Part shown: positions 8,888 through 17,182 of the stretch, piece by piece
Position numbering within the stretch: position 1 is the stretch's first letter
Layout of the letters: the number at the start of each line of letters is the position of its first letter
Assembly (NCBI GenBank): GCA_004292515.1
Contig: RDXB01000053.1
Span: 1-41,294 of the forward strand
Source of the DNA: Oscillatoriales cyanobacterium
GTDB taxonomy: Bacteria; Cyanobacteriota; Cyanobacteriia; CACIAM-69d
Direction of reading: 5' to 3'
Length of the DNA stretch: 41,294 nt
Translations under genes and position numbers: made by a program
Notes under the pieces: model-generated
What the model was told of the DNA's origin: nothing
Database searches by the model: none
Seen by the model: the letters and a program-made list of their open reading frames with translations, nothing else

Positions 8888-9062
8888 AGACCTCTTGCAT
8901 CAATCAAAACCCTCACCCTAAATCTCTCTCCCAAGTCGGGAGATGGACTTGTAGATCCGAAACGGGATCGCTGAAAACCTCAAGTTCTGGCTCCCCTTCG
9001 CCCAAGATGGGCGAAGGGCGAAGGGAGATGAGGGGCTGCTGGCTGATTCACGTAAGAGGTCT
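8888..9062. mobile_element. MITE-like element with AGACCTCTT ends
   Basis: A 175-bp stretch bounded by AGACCTCTTGC and, in inverse, AGACCTCTTAC, with TA-containing flanks. The interior carries the CCCTCACCCTAAATC ... GATGAGGG type of repeat widespread in cyanobacteria, including the hairpin-prone CTTCGCCCAAGATGGGCGAAG. It lies in the 478-bp gap between the TauE and DUF1634 genes; the remaining sequence there shows no gene. Confidence 0.6.
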
Positions 9063-9177
9063 AATGATTGGGTTAATTATCGGGATACCTCATCTCAACA
9101 CAAGGTGCTGTTGATGTGGATTAAGGCGTGATTAAGCCGCTGATTGAGCCTATTGAGGAATCACCCCAACTGGTCGC

Positions 9178-10017
9178 TTAAGTGCCCACCAAGCCGTTGT
9201 AAATCATCTTCAAAGCCAGGGCGACTAAGACGAGGCAAAATAGCCAGCGCAACCACTCGGGCTTGGCTCCAATCAACACCTTGGCCCCGACCATTGCCCC
9301 CATCAATACCCCCAGCATCACGGGCATTGACAATCCTGGGTCTACATAGCCGCGCGCCAGGTAGACTCCCGCCGACATGGCCGCCGTTACCCCGATCGTG
9401 AAGTTGCTGGTGGTGGTGGAGACCTTAAACGGCAGGCCCATCACCCGATCCATGGCCAACACCTTCAGCGATCCCGAGCCGATGCCCAACAGCCCCGACA
9501 GCAACCCCGCAACGGCCATCAGACTAAAGCCCGTGGGTACCGATCGCACCTGGTAGGCGATCGTGCCGTTGCCGTCGGGCGTGGGGTAGCAATTGTCGAG
9601 CTGTAGGCGTTCTGCTAGTGATCCCGGCTCCGCTACGGGGGCATCTTCAGTAGATGGCTGCTGGGCTAAGAATGCCGAATACAGCAGCACCATTCCTAGC
9701 ACGGCGGTCAGGGCTTTGACGGGAACGACGGTGGCTAAGGTCGCGCCCACAAAGGAGCCGAGGGTGGTGGCTACTTCCAGAAACATCCCCAAGCGTAAGT
9801 TGGCAAATCCTGCACGAATGTAGGTGGCGGCGGAACCGGCGGAGGTGGCAATCACCGAAATCAGGGAGGCCCCGATCGCATAGCGAATGTCCACCCCAAA
9901 CACTGAGGTCAGCAGGGGCACAATCACCACACCGCCACCAAGGCCCGTCAGCGCGCCCAAGCAACCGGCCGCAAAGGAGCCAGCCCAAACTAAGCATGAA
10001 AACTCGAGTACATTCAC
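9178..10017 (-). CDS. TauE/SafE family anion permease
   Basis: A 279-aa polytopic membrane protein with two related halves, each opening with a glycine-rich motif: GALTGLGGGVVIVPLL near residue 20 and GLLSGLLGIGSGSLKVLAM near residue 170. This is the TauE/SafE (DUF81) fold, whose members export sulfite, sulfoacetate and similar organic sulfur anions. The GTG at 10017 is chosen because homology starts there and AAGGCAGG lies just upstream. The GTG overlaps the TGA that would end the full-length PAP2 frame (GTGA), indicating translational coupling. DUF1634 follows downstream. The substrate is unknown. Confidence 0.88.
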   Translation of the reverse strand: MNVLEFSCLVWAGSFAAGCLGALTGLGGGVVIVPLLTSVFGVDIRYAIGASLISVIATSAGSAATYIRAGFANLRLGMFLEVATTLGSFVGATLATVVPVKALTAVLGMVLLYSAFLAQQPSTEDAPVAEPGSLAERLQLDNCYPTPDGNGTIAYQVRSVPTGFSLMAVAGLLSGLLGIGSGSLKVLAMDRVMGLPFKVSTTTSNFTIGVTAAMSAGVYLARGYVDPGLSMPVMLGVLMGAMVGAKVLIGAKPEWLRWLFCLVLVALALKMIYNGLVGT

Positions 10018-10852
10018 CCTGCCTTGTCCTCGCGATGGCTGTGTGGATGGGAGATGGGGGTTGGCTGGGGCAGCCACCGGGCGAGGGCGATCGCGCTGAC
10101 CAGCGCCAGCGACTAGCCCCCCATAGTGTCGGTGAGGAAGTGTAGCCCCAGGTAGAGTCGTGTCCAGGCGATCGCAATCACGAAACTGCCGCCCAGCAAG
10201 CTGATCGCCCAGGTTGTGGCCCCACGCAGTCGAGGTGGGATTACGACCGGGCACAGAACCCAAAGGGCGGCGACCAGGGACAAACTGGCGGTGGCATGGC
10301 CACTGGGGAACGACCAGTCCGTGGGGTAGCGATCGGGGGGCAACAGGGATGACCACAGCTTGGGCCGGGGACGCTGCCAAAGCTCCCTCAGGATCGCCGC
10401 TACCAAGGCTGTCCCGCCGATCGTTCCTACCCAGTAGGCTAGCTTGCGCCACTGACGTTGCCCAGTCCAGAACAGCGCCCCGATCGCGGCGATCGGCAGT
10501 GTGCCCCAGCGCGTCCCCCAGCCGGTGAGCCACAGGGCGCACTGATCCAGGGTTGGGGGGCCGTGCTGTGGAGGTGGAGCAGCAGTTGGGCTTCCCAACC
10601 TTGCCAGCCGGTGGGCGGACTCAGCAACACCAACGCAGTACAGCCCAGATGAGCGATCGCCGCCAACCCCAAACCCCAGGGGCGATCAAAGGGCGATCGG
10701 GACGAGTGAGCAAGGACTGGCGAATCGTATGGATCGATGCGATTGATTTGATCGGTCTGATCGGTTTGATCGGTCTGATCGGTTCGATCGCCCATTCCTG
10801 CATCCCCTTCGCTGCCTAGCTTCACTGCTCGATCGAGTTCAGACGCGCCCAT
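10014..10852 (-). pseudogene. PAP2-superfamily phosphatase, frameshift plus premature stop
   Basis: The three PAP2 active-site motifs are present in the 10113-10598 frame: RELWQRPRP, SFPSGHATAS and TRLYLGLHFLTD. Such proteins are membrane phosphatases acting on lipid or undecaprenyl phosphates. Two lesions are visible. The N-terminal membrane segment (WGLGLAAIAHLGCTALVLL) is in another frame starting at ATG 10852; the frames meet at a G6 run (10555-10560, C6 on the coding strand) where one more base would fuse them. Near the C-terminus a TAG (10113-10115) follows TDTMGG, after which the same frame continues as SLALVSAIALARWL for 32 codons to a TGA overlapping the TauE start. Probably one ancestral gene of about 280 aa. 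Confidence 0.75.
10741..10785. repeat. 9-bp tandem repeat in the PAP2 N-terminus
   Basis: Five 9-bp units (GATYGRTYT-type, mostly GATCGGTCT/GATCGGTTT) encode a TDQ repeat on the minus strand, in the cytoplasmic leader of the PAP2 gene. The unit length is a multiple of three, so copy-number change would not shift the frame. Confidence 0.85.
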
Positions 10853-10859
10853 GAATCCC

Positions 10860-11261
10860 TTAATCGCCCGTGGTCAGCGTTGGTGCATCCAAGGGACGAC
10901 GGTCGATCGCCGCCTGCGACAGGCTGGGGATCGGCCAATTGGCTTGGGCAGTGTTGACGGCAACTGTGGGCGCAGTGCTGAGGGTGAGCTTGCCCGTGGC
11001 CGCATCGCGTCCCACCGTCACCTGCGTGCCGTCAGCCACCTTCAGCGCGGTCAAACCGGCAAAATCTTGGTTTTGACCATCTGTGAGCGTGGCCACCGCG
11101 CTGGCATCTTTGGGAATCAAAATCCCTTCGCAATCCCACTCGATCGCCGTGGTTTCACCATTCGCCAAGAAGTACAGCCCCGTGGCATAGCGGTAGTTAT
11201 CCGCATCATCCGGCTCGGGCCCATAAACGCCCACCACTTGGCCGCTGGTGTTTTCGCACTG
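10860..11261 (-). pseudogene. Truncated gene of unknown function, 5' end cut by a transposase fragment
   Basis: The frame ends at 10860 and shows conserved-looking sequence upstream to CENTSGQVVGVYG at about 11255, where it abuts transposase sequence on the other strand. Within it are YATGLYFLANGETTAIEW, a CEGILIP stretch and repeated beta-strand-like segments; I do not recognise the family. A GTG at 11237 could serve as a start, but the preceding codons fit the protein equally well, so the 5' part is more likely lost. The missing part is not seen on the far side of the transposase fragment. Confidence 0.5.
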
Positions 11262-11818
11262 TCCTGATGGACAGTTGGTACGCCAGCCGGAAGCTGATGG
11301 CGCTGATTGACCAATTGGGAAAAATCTACTACCGCCCCCTCAAGAGCAATCGTCTCGTTGATGATTCGGCTGGGCAATTGCCCTACCGGCGGACCGATCA
11401 CCTGAGCTGGAGTGACCGGGAACTCACCAGCGGTAAGCTGATCAAAATTCGCAACTTTCCAGCAGACAAGAAGGTGAAACTCTTCCGGGCCACGGTGTCT
11501 TTCCACCGGACGGATTTTGTCGTCACTAACGACCAAACTCAGGATTCCACGCAGGCCACAACAACCATCTGTGGGGTGCGTTGGCACATTGGGGTGGTTC
11601 ACCGAGAGCTGAAGCAGTTAACTGGCATTGAATCCTGTCAGTGCCGCAAGGGGCGGATTCAGCGTAATCACATTCACTGCGCTTTGCTAGTTTGGGATTT
11701 CCTGCGTCGTCAGCCTCACGAGCGCTCTGTTTCCCTCTATCAAGTGGCTTATCAACCCCTATCTGATTTTCTGCGACAACAACTCGCAACACCCTCTCTG
11801 GCCTTTTCTCTTGCGTAA
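11262..11818 (+). pseudogene. IS701/IS4-type DDE transposase, C-terminal fragment
   Basis: About 183 aa matching the C-terminal half of cyanobacterial IS701/IS4-like transposases: DSWYASRKLM, KIYYRPLKSNR, KLIKIRNFPADKKVKLFR, THRTDY-like FHRTDFVVTND, HRELKQLTGIESCQCRKGR and NHIHCALLVWDFL. The N-terminal part with the first catalytic Asp is missing; the frame opens directly at DSWY after the junction with the neighbouring truncated gene. The 3' end appears natural (TAA at 11816-11818). Not expected to be active. Confidence 0.85.
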
Positions 11819-11912
11819 GTCCTGTGAAAATTGCTGACTTTTGGTGCAGCTCAAAAACTGATGTAACTGAAGATGCAACAGATGCAACTGAAATTGATGC
11901 AGCTAACACGGC

Positions 11913-13277
11913 TTAAGTTGAAGTCGGTGGGTTATCCGCAGTGCCACTGGCGGCAGCATTAGGCAGGGGCAAATGATCCCAGGGCTGTTGGCGCACCTGA
12001 TAGCCAATATCCCGGCGATAGGCTTTGTCGGGATAGTCGATCGCCGCGATCGCCTCATAAACCGTGGCGAAAGCCGCATCAAAGTCCGCCCCGATCGCCG
12101 TCACCCCCAGCACCCGACCACCATCGCTGACCAGGCGATCGCTCCCATTGCCATTGCCGCGCACCAACCGAGTGCCCGCATGGAACACCATCGCGCCGGT
12201 CGCCTCAGCCGCCTCCAAGCCCGAAATGGCCGTGCCCTTGGCAAAGCTGCCTGGGTAGCCCTGGGCCGCCACCACCACGCAGCCTGCCGCTCCTGGTTTC
12301 CAGGCGATCGGGGGCAAATCACCCAGCCGTTGCTCCACACAGGCCAGCAGCAACTCATGCAGCGGTGTTTCGAGCAGGGGCAACACCACCTGGGTTTCTG
12401 GATCTCCAAACCGACAGTTAAATTCCACCACCCGGGGATCGCCCTCGGGCGTAATCATCAACCCGGCATAGAGCACACCTCGGTAGTCGATGCCGCGTGC
12501 TGCCAGGGCCGCCACCGTCGGTTGCAGCACTTCCGTTTCAATTCGGGCCATCAGCTCGGGAGTGACTAGGGGGGCGGGTGCATAGGTTCCCATGCCGCCG
12601 GTATTGGGGCCCGTGTCGCCTTCCCCGATCCGCTTGTGGTCTTGGGCCGGAATCAGGGGACGGACAGTGCGGCCGTCGGTCAGGGCCAGCACCGACACCT
12701 CGCGCCCTTCCATGAATTCTTCGATCACCAAGCTGGAGCCAGCGGAGCCAAACTGCCCACCCAAGATCGCTTCTACGGCGGCGATCGCCTCCTCCAGGGT
12801 CATGGCGACGGTCACACCTTTGCCGGCCGCTAGGCCGTCGGCCTTGACCACGATCGGTGCGCCCGTTTGCTGGAGGTAAGCTTTGGCGGCGGCCAATTCC
12901 GTGAAGGTGGCAGAGGCCGCCGTCGGCACGCCCGCCTCAAACATCAAATCCTTTGCCCAAGACTTGCTGGCTTCGATTTGCGCGCCTGCTTGGGTGGGGC
13001 CAAACGCGGGAATATGCCGATCGCGCAGGAAATCCACAATACCCACAGCCAAGGGTGCTTCGGGGCCCACCACCACCAGGGAAATGCCGTGGGTGCTGAC
13101 CACGCGGGCGATCGCGGCAAAATCCGTGGCGGCAAAGGCAAAGTTTTGGCAGCGGGGGTTGATCGCCGTTCCACCATTACCCGGGATACAAAACACCCGC
13201 TCAACCTGCTCGGACTGCAACAGCACATGGGCGATCGTATGCTCACGGCCGCCATTGCCAACCACTAAAACCTTCAC
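11913..13277 (-). CDS. purD: Phosphoribosylamine-glycine ligase
   Basis: A 454-aa ATP-grasp enzyme of full length (family about 420-450 aa). It joins glycine to 5-phosphoribosylamine, step two of purine synthesis, in the cytoplasm. Diagnostic motifs: VLVVGNGGREHTIAH at the N-terminus, VVVGPEAPLAVGIVDFL near residue 65, VKADGLAAGKGV near 145, HKRIGEGDTGPNTGGMGTY near 215 and VEFNCRFGDPETQVVLPLL near 290. The ATG starts the canonical MKVLVVG. It appears monocistronic; the next gene upstream is divergent. Confidence 0.97.
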   Translation of the reverse strand: MKVLVVGNGGREHTIAHVLLQSEQVERVFCIPGNGGTAINPRCQNFAFAATDFAAIARVVSTHGISLVVVGPEAPLAVGIVDFLRDRHIPAFGPTQAGAQIEASKSWAKDLMFEAGVPTAASATFTELAAAKAYLQQTGAPIVVKADGLAAGKGVTVAMTLEEAIAAVEAILGGQFGSAGSSLVIEEFMEGREVSVLALTDGRTVRPLIPAQDHKRIGEGDTGPNTGGMGTYAPAPLVTPELMARIETEVLQPTVAALAARGIDYRGVLYAGLMITPEGDPRVVEFNCRFGDPETQVVLPLLETPLHELLLACVEQRLGDLPPIAWKPGAAGCVVVAAQGYPGSFAKGTAISGLEAAEATGAMVFHAGTRLVRGNGNGSDRLVSDGGRVLGVTAIGADFDAAFATVYEAIAAIDYPDKAYRRDIGYQVRQQPWDHLPLPNAAASGTADNPPTST

Positions 13278-13306
13278 AGAAACCTCAACTCGGAGTCATA
13301 ACAACA

Positions 13307-13371
13307 CCAGACCGTCGGATCGATCGGGATCGACTTTACCCAGCGATCGCCCTGCGCCTTCGACGGTCTGG
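13307..13371. repeat. 11-bp perfect inverted repeat in the purD/epimerase divergent region
   Basis: CCAGACCGTCG (13307-13317) and CGACGGTCTGG (13361-13371), separated by 43 bp. It lies about 30 bp upstream of the purD start, in the 362-bp divergent gap to the epimerase gene. It could be a paired regulatory site or a long-loop hairpin; no known regulator motif is recognised. The rest of the gap should hold both promoters, but no clear -35/-10 pair is convincing. Confidence 0.5.
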
Positions 13372-13639
13372 CGCGGAACGGCCAAAGCGGTTCCCCAACA
13401 GCAAACGATCGCAGTGACTTTCCAACTGTATTACCATCGTTGAAACCTGAGCAAGACTATCGTGTGCTATTGACACGCTATTGGTTGGTGCAGCCAGGTA
13501 TGGTTTGATATCGACGGGCTAGCCTGCGGCAATCTCGCGGTCAGCTCGCGGCTGCCACTGATCGGTTGTGGGGCTGCAAACCAGCGACCCAACTCCCTTC
13601 CCCAGTCGATCGTCCCCTTTTTCGAGCAGTCCCTAAAGT

Positions 13640-14596
13640 ATGCGCACCACCAGCATCGTCACCGGCGTAGCGGGCTTCATTGGCTCTAACCTTGCGGAAG
13701 CTTTGCTGTTGAGGGGCGATCGGGTGATTGGCATTGACCACTTCAACGACTACTACGATCCCCGCCTCAAGCGTCGTAACGTCGAAGGGCTGCTGACCAA
13801 CGAGCACTTTCAACTATTAGAGGTGGACTTGCGGGCGATCGATTGGGCCCCGTTGCTGGCCGAAGCCGATGTGGTCTATCACCAGGCGGCCCAGGCCGGT
13901 GTGCGCGCCAGTTGGGGCAGTGGCTTTCAGGACTACACCGATCGCAACATCACCGCCACCCAACTGTTGCTAGAAGCGGCCAAACAGGCCCCCAATCTGA
14001 AACGGCTGGTCTATGCTTCCACCTCGTCGATCTACGGCGATGCGGAAACCTTTCCCACCAGCGAACTGGTTAGCCCCAAGCCCGTTTCTCCCTACGGCAT
14101 TACGAAATTGGCGGCGGAGCAGTTGGGGCGGCTCTATTGCAATAATTTTGGCGTGCCCTTCGTGGCCCTGCGATACTTCACAGTCTATGGGCCGCGTCAA
14201 CGGCCGGATATGGCTTTCCACAAATTCTTTAAGGCGGCGATCGCCCGGGAACCGATTCCAATCTATGGCGACGGTCAACAAACCCGTGATTTCACCTACG
14301 TCAGTGATGCGGTGGCAGCCAACCTGGCCGCTGCGGCAGCGCCCGAGGCGATCGGGGAAATCTTCAACATCGGCGGCGGCAGTCGAGTCGTGCTGACGGA
14401 AGTACTCGATGTGATGGATGCGATCGTAGACTACCCGATCGCGCGCAACCACCAAGATCGGGCGATCGGCGATGCTCGCCACACCTCGGCCGATGTGACC
14501 AAAGCGCAGCAAATCTTGGGTTATCAGCCAGCCGTATCGCTGCAAGCGGGTTTAGAGCGTGAGTGGGAATGGATTCAAACCCTGTACGCGAGCTAA
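13640..14596 (+). CDS. NAD-dependent sugar-nucleotide epimerase (UDP-glucuronate/UDP-glucose 4-epimerase-like)
   Basis: A 318-aa short-chain dehydrogenase/reductase. The NAD-binding loop is VTGVAGFIGSNLAEALL (residues 7-23), the catalytic Ser/Thr stretch is YASTSSIYGD and the Tyr-Lys pair is in PYGITKLAAEQLGRLY. The YDPRLKRRNVE and GPRQRPDMAFHKF segments are typical of the UDP-glucuronate 4-epimerase subgroup that feeds capsule or LPS sugar synthesis. No glycosyltransferases are adjacent. Its stop codon TAA is also the left target-site triplet of the downstream MITE, so an element has inserted exactly at the gene end without changing the protein. Confidence 0.88.
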   Translation: MRTTSIVTGVAGFIGSNLAEALLLRGDRVIGIDHFNDYYDPRLKRRNVEGLLTNEHFQLLEVDLRAIDWAPLLAEADVVYHQAAQAGVRASWGSGFQDYTDRNITATQLLLEAAKQAPNLKRLVYASTSSIYGDAETFPTSELVSPKPVSPYGITKLAAEQLGRLYCNNFGVPFVALRYFTVYGPRQRPDMAFHKFFKAAIAREPIPIYGDGQQTRDFTYVSDAVAANLAAAAAPEAIGEIFNIGGGSRVVLTEVLDVMDAIVDYPIARNHQDRAIGDARHTSADVTKAQQILGYQPAVSLQAGLEREWEWIQTLYAS

Positions 14597-14740
14597 GGGG
14601 ATGTCTAAAAAGCCAAAATTGATACTCTGTATGCTCCATCGATATGCTCCATCGATCGACGGAAACAAGGGGCTTAAGCCCCTTGCTGCCACGACTATTG
14701 GTGCTTAGTTCGGGCCGAAAGATACTTTTCAAATATCCTC
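14597..14740. mobile_element. Uninterrupted 144-bp outer-type MITE (copy 5)
   Basis: The ends are GGGGATGTCTAAAAAG and, read inward from the right, GAGGATATTTGAAAAG (12 of 16 identical), flanked by TAA on both sides (14594-14596 and 14741-14743). A 3-bp TNA duplication and such ends resemble IS5-group elements. The central palindrome is intact at 14666-14685. Its arms match those surrounding the nested copy at 6272-6541, which gives the empty-site reference for that insertion. Confidence 0.8.
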
Positions 14741-14779
14741 TAAGGGGCGATCAACACCCTCTAAGGGGCGATCACCACA

Positions 14780-14830
14780 GGATCAACCCCAACTCCCACG
14801 AAGCGACTGTCCTGGGAGCTGGGTTGATCC
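14780..14830. terminator. Strong hairpin upstream of petJ
   Basis: GGATCAACCCCAACTCCCA (14780-14798) pairs with TGGGAGCTGGGTTGATCC (14813-14830) over about 18 bp with one bulge and a 14-nt loop. It lies between the epimerase/MITE and petJ and may terminate upstream transcription, though no T-run follows directly. Just before it, the block CTCTAAGGGGCGATCA occurs twice in tandem (around 14739-14774). Confidence 0.5.
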
Positions 14831-14890
14831 CCGCTTAAGTTCGTAAAAAATTATTGCAAGGAATTGCCAAAACCCCTGACAGCCATCATC

Positions 14891-14921
14891 TTGACAGCCT
14901 CGGGCGAATCTGACCTAAATA
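14891..14921 (+). promoter_or_regulatory. Candidate petJ promoter
   Basis: TTGACA (14891-14896) and TAAATA (14916-14921) with a 19-bp spacer, 55 bp before the petJ start. The -35 is consensus; the spacing is longer than ideal. petJ is copper-repressed in several cyanobacteria, but no copper-regulator site is recognised here. Confidence 0.35.
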
Positions 14922-14976
14922 GGGCTGGAGCGTGCTTTTGCGCGTCAAGGATTATTAACTGACAGGATCAAAGGCT

Positions 14977-15306
14977 ATGAAACGGTTTGTCTCTTGGGCG
15001 ATCGCTCTTGTTGCGGCGTGGTTGAGCTTGACGGGAGTGGCTCAAGCCGCTGACTTGGACAATGGTGCCAAAATTTTTAACGCCAACTGCGCGGCCTGCC
15101 ATGCGGGTGGACGCAACGTGGTGAACGCCGCCAAAACCTTGCAGAAGGATGCCCTGGCGCAGTTTGGCATGAACTCAGTCGAAGCTATTAAAAAGCAAGT
15201 GACCAACGGCAACGGCGCGATGCCGGCTTTTGGGGGCAAGTTGAGCGCTGATGACATCGAAGACGTGGCCAACTACGTGCTGTCGAAGTCCGAAGCGGGC
15301 TGGTAA
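14977..15306 (+). CDS. petJ: Cytochrome c6, soluble lumenal electron carrier
   Basis: A 109-aa precursor. A Sec signal peptide (KRF, hydrophobic core, VAQA cleavage at about residue 24) leads to a mature protein of about 85 aa. The haem-binding CAACH is at residues 38-42 and the axial Met lies in AMPAFGG. Cytochrome c6 carries electrons from the cytochrome b6f complex to photosystem I or cytochrome oxidase in the thylakoid lumen, replacing plastocyanin when copper is scarce. An AAAGG lies just before the ATG. A TPR gene follows 61 bp downstream and may be cotranscribed. Confidence 0.96.
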   Translation: MKRFVSWAIALVAAWLSLTGVAQAADLDNGAKIFNANCAACHAGGRNVVNAAKTLQKDALAQFGMNSVEAIKKQVTNGNGAMPAFGGKLSADDIEDVANYVLSKSEAGW

Positions 15307-15367
15307 GGCGTTGCTTCCCTGGCGATCTATCAAGCAAAGCCTAGCTCAGTGGACCCGATCAATCCGC

Positions 15368-16306
15368 ATGATTGCGTCTGAACTCGATCAAGTTCAACGT
15401 TGGGCAAGCGCTGGGTTATGGGCTTTGCTCATTGCCCTTTTGGTGCTGGTTGACGTGGCAGCAGCTACTGAATTGAAGCCGGCTCCAGTGCCTGAGGGTT
15501 TTCCGATGGTTACTGGAGCGCAGGCCTTTGAGCGAGGTGATTACGACTTGGCGATCGCCGCTTTTTCCCAGGCGATCGGCCAAGCCGATCGCCCCTCTGG
15601 TCGAGCAGCCGCCCATGCCAATCGTTGTCGGGTTTACCTGGCCATGCAGCAATGGCCGGCCGCGATCGCCGACTGTACCCAGGCGATCGCGGGTCAAGCA
15701 GATCCAGCGCTGGCCTACCTGCACCGGGGTTTGGCCTACCGGGGGCTGGGAGATTTGCCCCGGGCCGATCGCGACTTCAGCATGGTGCTTGATCTCACCC
15801 CAGTCGATGGTCGTGCTTGGTATAACCGCGGCCTGGTGCGGGCTAGTCAAGGCCAGTCAACCGCTGCGATCGCAGACTTTAACCACGCCTTGGTGCAATT
15901 TGGGGCCATGACCCTGCCGGAATTGGTGCAGGTTTACTACGATCGGGCGATCGTTTGGCTGGAGATGGGCAACCCCACCCAAGCCCTACGGGATCTCGAT
16001 CGGGTGGTTCGCTACGATCCGCGCCACGCCACAGCCTTCCATAGTCGCAGTCGAATCTGGCAAAGCCTGGGGCAAATGGATCAAGCCCGCACCGATTTGG
16101 ATCGGGCGATCGCCCTCGCGCCAATGGCCGGCGGGCCATACCTCGAACGCGGCTCGCTGAACCATCGGCTGCATTGTCTCGGAGCAGCGATCGCCGACTT
16201 GGAATGTGCAGCTCGCTGTTTCCACGACTGTGGAGATTTGGCGGCCTATGAGTCTGTGGTGGCGCTGATTCGCCAACTGCAATCGCACCAAACCGAGATT
16301 GGCTAA
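15368..16306 (+). CDS. Exported TPR-repeat protein
   Basis: A 312-aa protein. A hydrophobic segment at residues 16-35 (LWALLIALLVLVDVAAATE) looks like a signal peptide or anchor. About six tetratricopeptide repeats follow, e.g. GAQAFERGDYDLAIAAFSQ, AYLHRGLAYRGLGDLPRAD, AWYNRGLVRASQGQSTAAI and AFHSRSRIWQSLGQMDQAR. TPRs mediate protein-protein contacts; the partner is unknown. The ATG at 15368 is chosen because it places the hydrophobic segment properly; the upstream frame overlaps petJ and is not protein-like. Confidence 0.82.
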   Translation: MIASELDQVQRWASAGLWALLIALLVLVDVAAATELKPAPVPEGFPMVTGAQAFERGDYDLAIAAFSQAIGQADRPSGRAAAHANRCRVYLAMQQWPAAIADCTQAIAGQADPALAYLHRGLAYRGLGDLPRADRDFSMVLDLTPVDGRAWYNRGLVRASQGQSTAAIADFNHALVQFGAMTLPELVQVYYDRAIVWLEMGNPTQALRDLDRVVRYDPRHATAFHSRSRIWQSLGQMDQARTDLDRAIALAPMAGGPYLERGSLNHRLHCLGAAIADLECAARCFHDCGDLAAYESVVALIRQLQSHQTEIG

Positions 16307-16399
16307 ATCCTGTTTTGTCCCGGCTTCATTCCGCTCGGCTGGCGGAACGTGCCCAAATGCCTGAAACCTGCTGCAATTTTTTGGAAATTGAAGCTCGCT

Positions 16400-17020
16400 A
16401 TGCCTACTCGCTACAGTTGCCCGAATACTAGCCCGCGTACTAGCCCGCGTACTAGCCAGACAGGATTGATCCCACCGATCTTCAATTGCTCAACTCTGGC
16501 TCAAGGACTTCCCTGGCGCTGGAGCTTGACCGGTTTGGGAGCATTGCTATGGGGAGTGGCGATCGGGTTTGATCCAGCGATCGCCCTTTCCCAGTCAACC
16601 TTGCTGGCCCAACACTCGCCCCAGCCCCAACACTCGCCCCAACACCAACACTCGCCCCACGGGTCAGGCCCAGCCGCCCATAGCCATGGCCGGTTTGACA
16701 TTCCGGCCGGACAACCCGTGCCCCAAGTGGCGATCGCCGTGCGTCCCGACCCGATGAAGGGCTGGACGGTGCAAGTTCAGGTGCAAAACTTCCAATTCGC
16801 TCCCGAGCAAATCGATCGCCCCGGAGCTTGGAATGCAGGCCACGCGCACCTCTACATCAACGGTCGCAAGCTAACCCGGCTTTATGGCCCTTGGTACTAT
16901 CTGGATGGGCTACCGAGGGGCAACCACCAAGTGACGGTGACGCTCAACACCAACAGCCATCAGGATCTGTACGCCAACGGACGGCGGATCGAAGCCAGCG
17001 CTACGGTCAGCGTGCCGTAA
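16400..17020 (+). CDS. Exported His-rich protein with beta-sandwich-like domain
   Basis: A 206-aa protein. After a polar leader containing a short repeat (TSPRTSPRTSQ) comes a hydrophobic segment (about residues 43-60), then a His-rich spacer of HSPQ/QHSP units at about 73-100 and a C-terminal domain with QVQVQNFQFAPEQI, GHAHLYINGRKLTRLYGPW and HQVTVTLNTNSH. The GHAHLY...LYGPW pattern occurs in small periplasmic proteins near copper-handling genes; the His-rich spacer suggests metal binding. It lies two genes after the cytochrome c6 gene. A GTG at 16349 is an alternative start. The family name is not certain. Confidence 0.7.
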   Translation: MPTRYSCPNTSPRTSPRTSQTGLIPPIFNCSTLAQGLPWRWSLTGLGALLWGVAIGFDPAIALSQSTLLAQHSPQPQHSPQHQHSPHGSGPAAHSHGRFDIPAGQPVPQVAIAVRPDPMKGWTVQVQVQNFQFAPEQIDRPGAWNAGHAHLYINGRKLTRLYGPWYYLDGLPRGNHQVTVTLNTNSHQDLYANGRRIEASATVSVP

Positions 17021-17040
17021 CACCCACCTGCTGTTGAAAT

Positions 17041-17182
17041 CTCAAACCGTAGGGCCTGTCATCAATCCACATGGGGTTCGCGAGAAGCAATTGCTTCACT
17101 CACAGTTTTTGCTTCAAATGATTGGTACGTCAGATCACAGATGCTATGAAGCTGTTAGTGGGTGGGCACTGCCCACCCTAGA
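17041..17182. repeat. Remnants of two repeat families in the 376-bp gap before pyrC
   Basis: TAGGGCCTGTCATCAAT at about 17050 is a lone end of the GGGGGTGTCATCAAAT element family. GGTGGGCACTGCCCACCCTA at 17161-17180 is a lone end of the GTAGGGTGGGCA family seen complete at 39781-39900. A TAGCTGTAACTAGTAGCCGTAACCAATA-like direct repeat follows near 17200. No gene is seen in 17021-17396. Confidence 0.5.
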
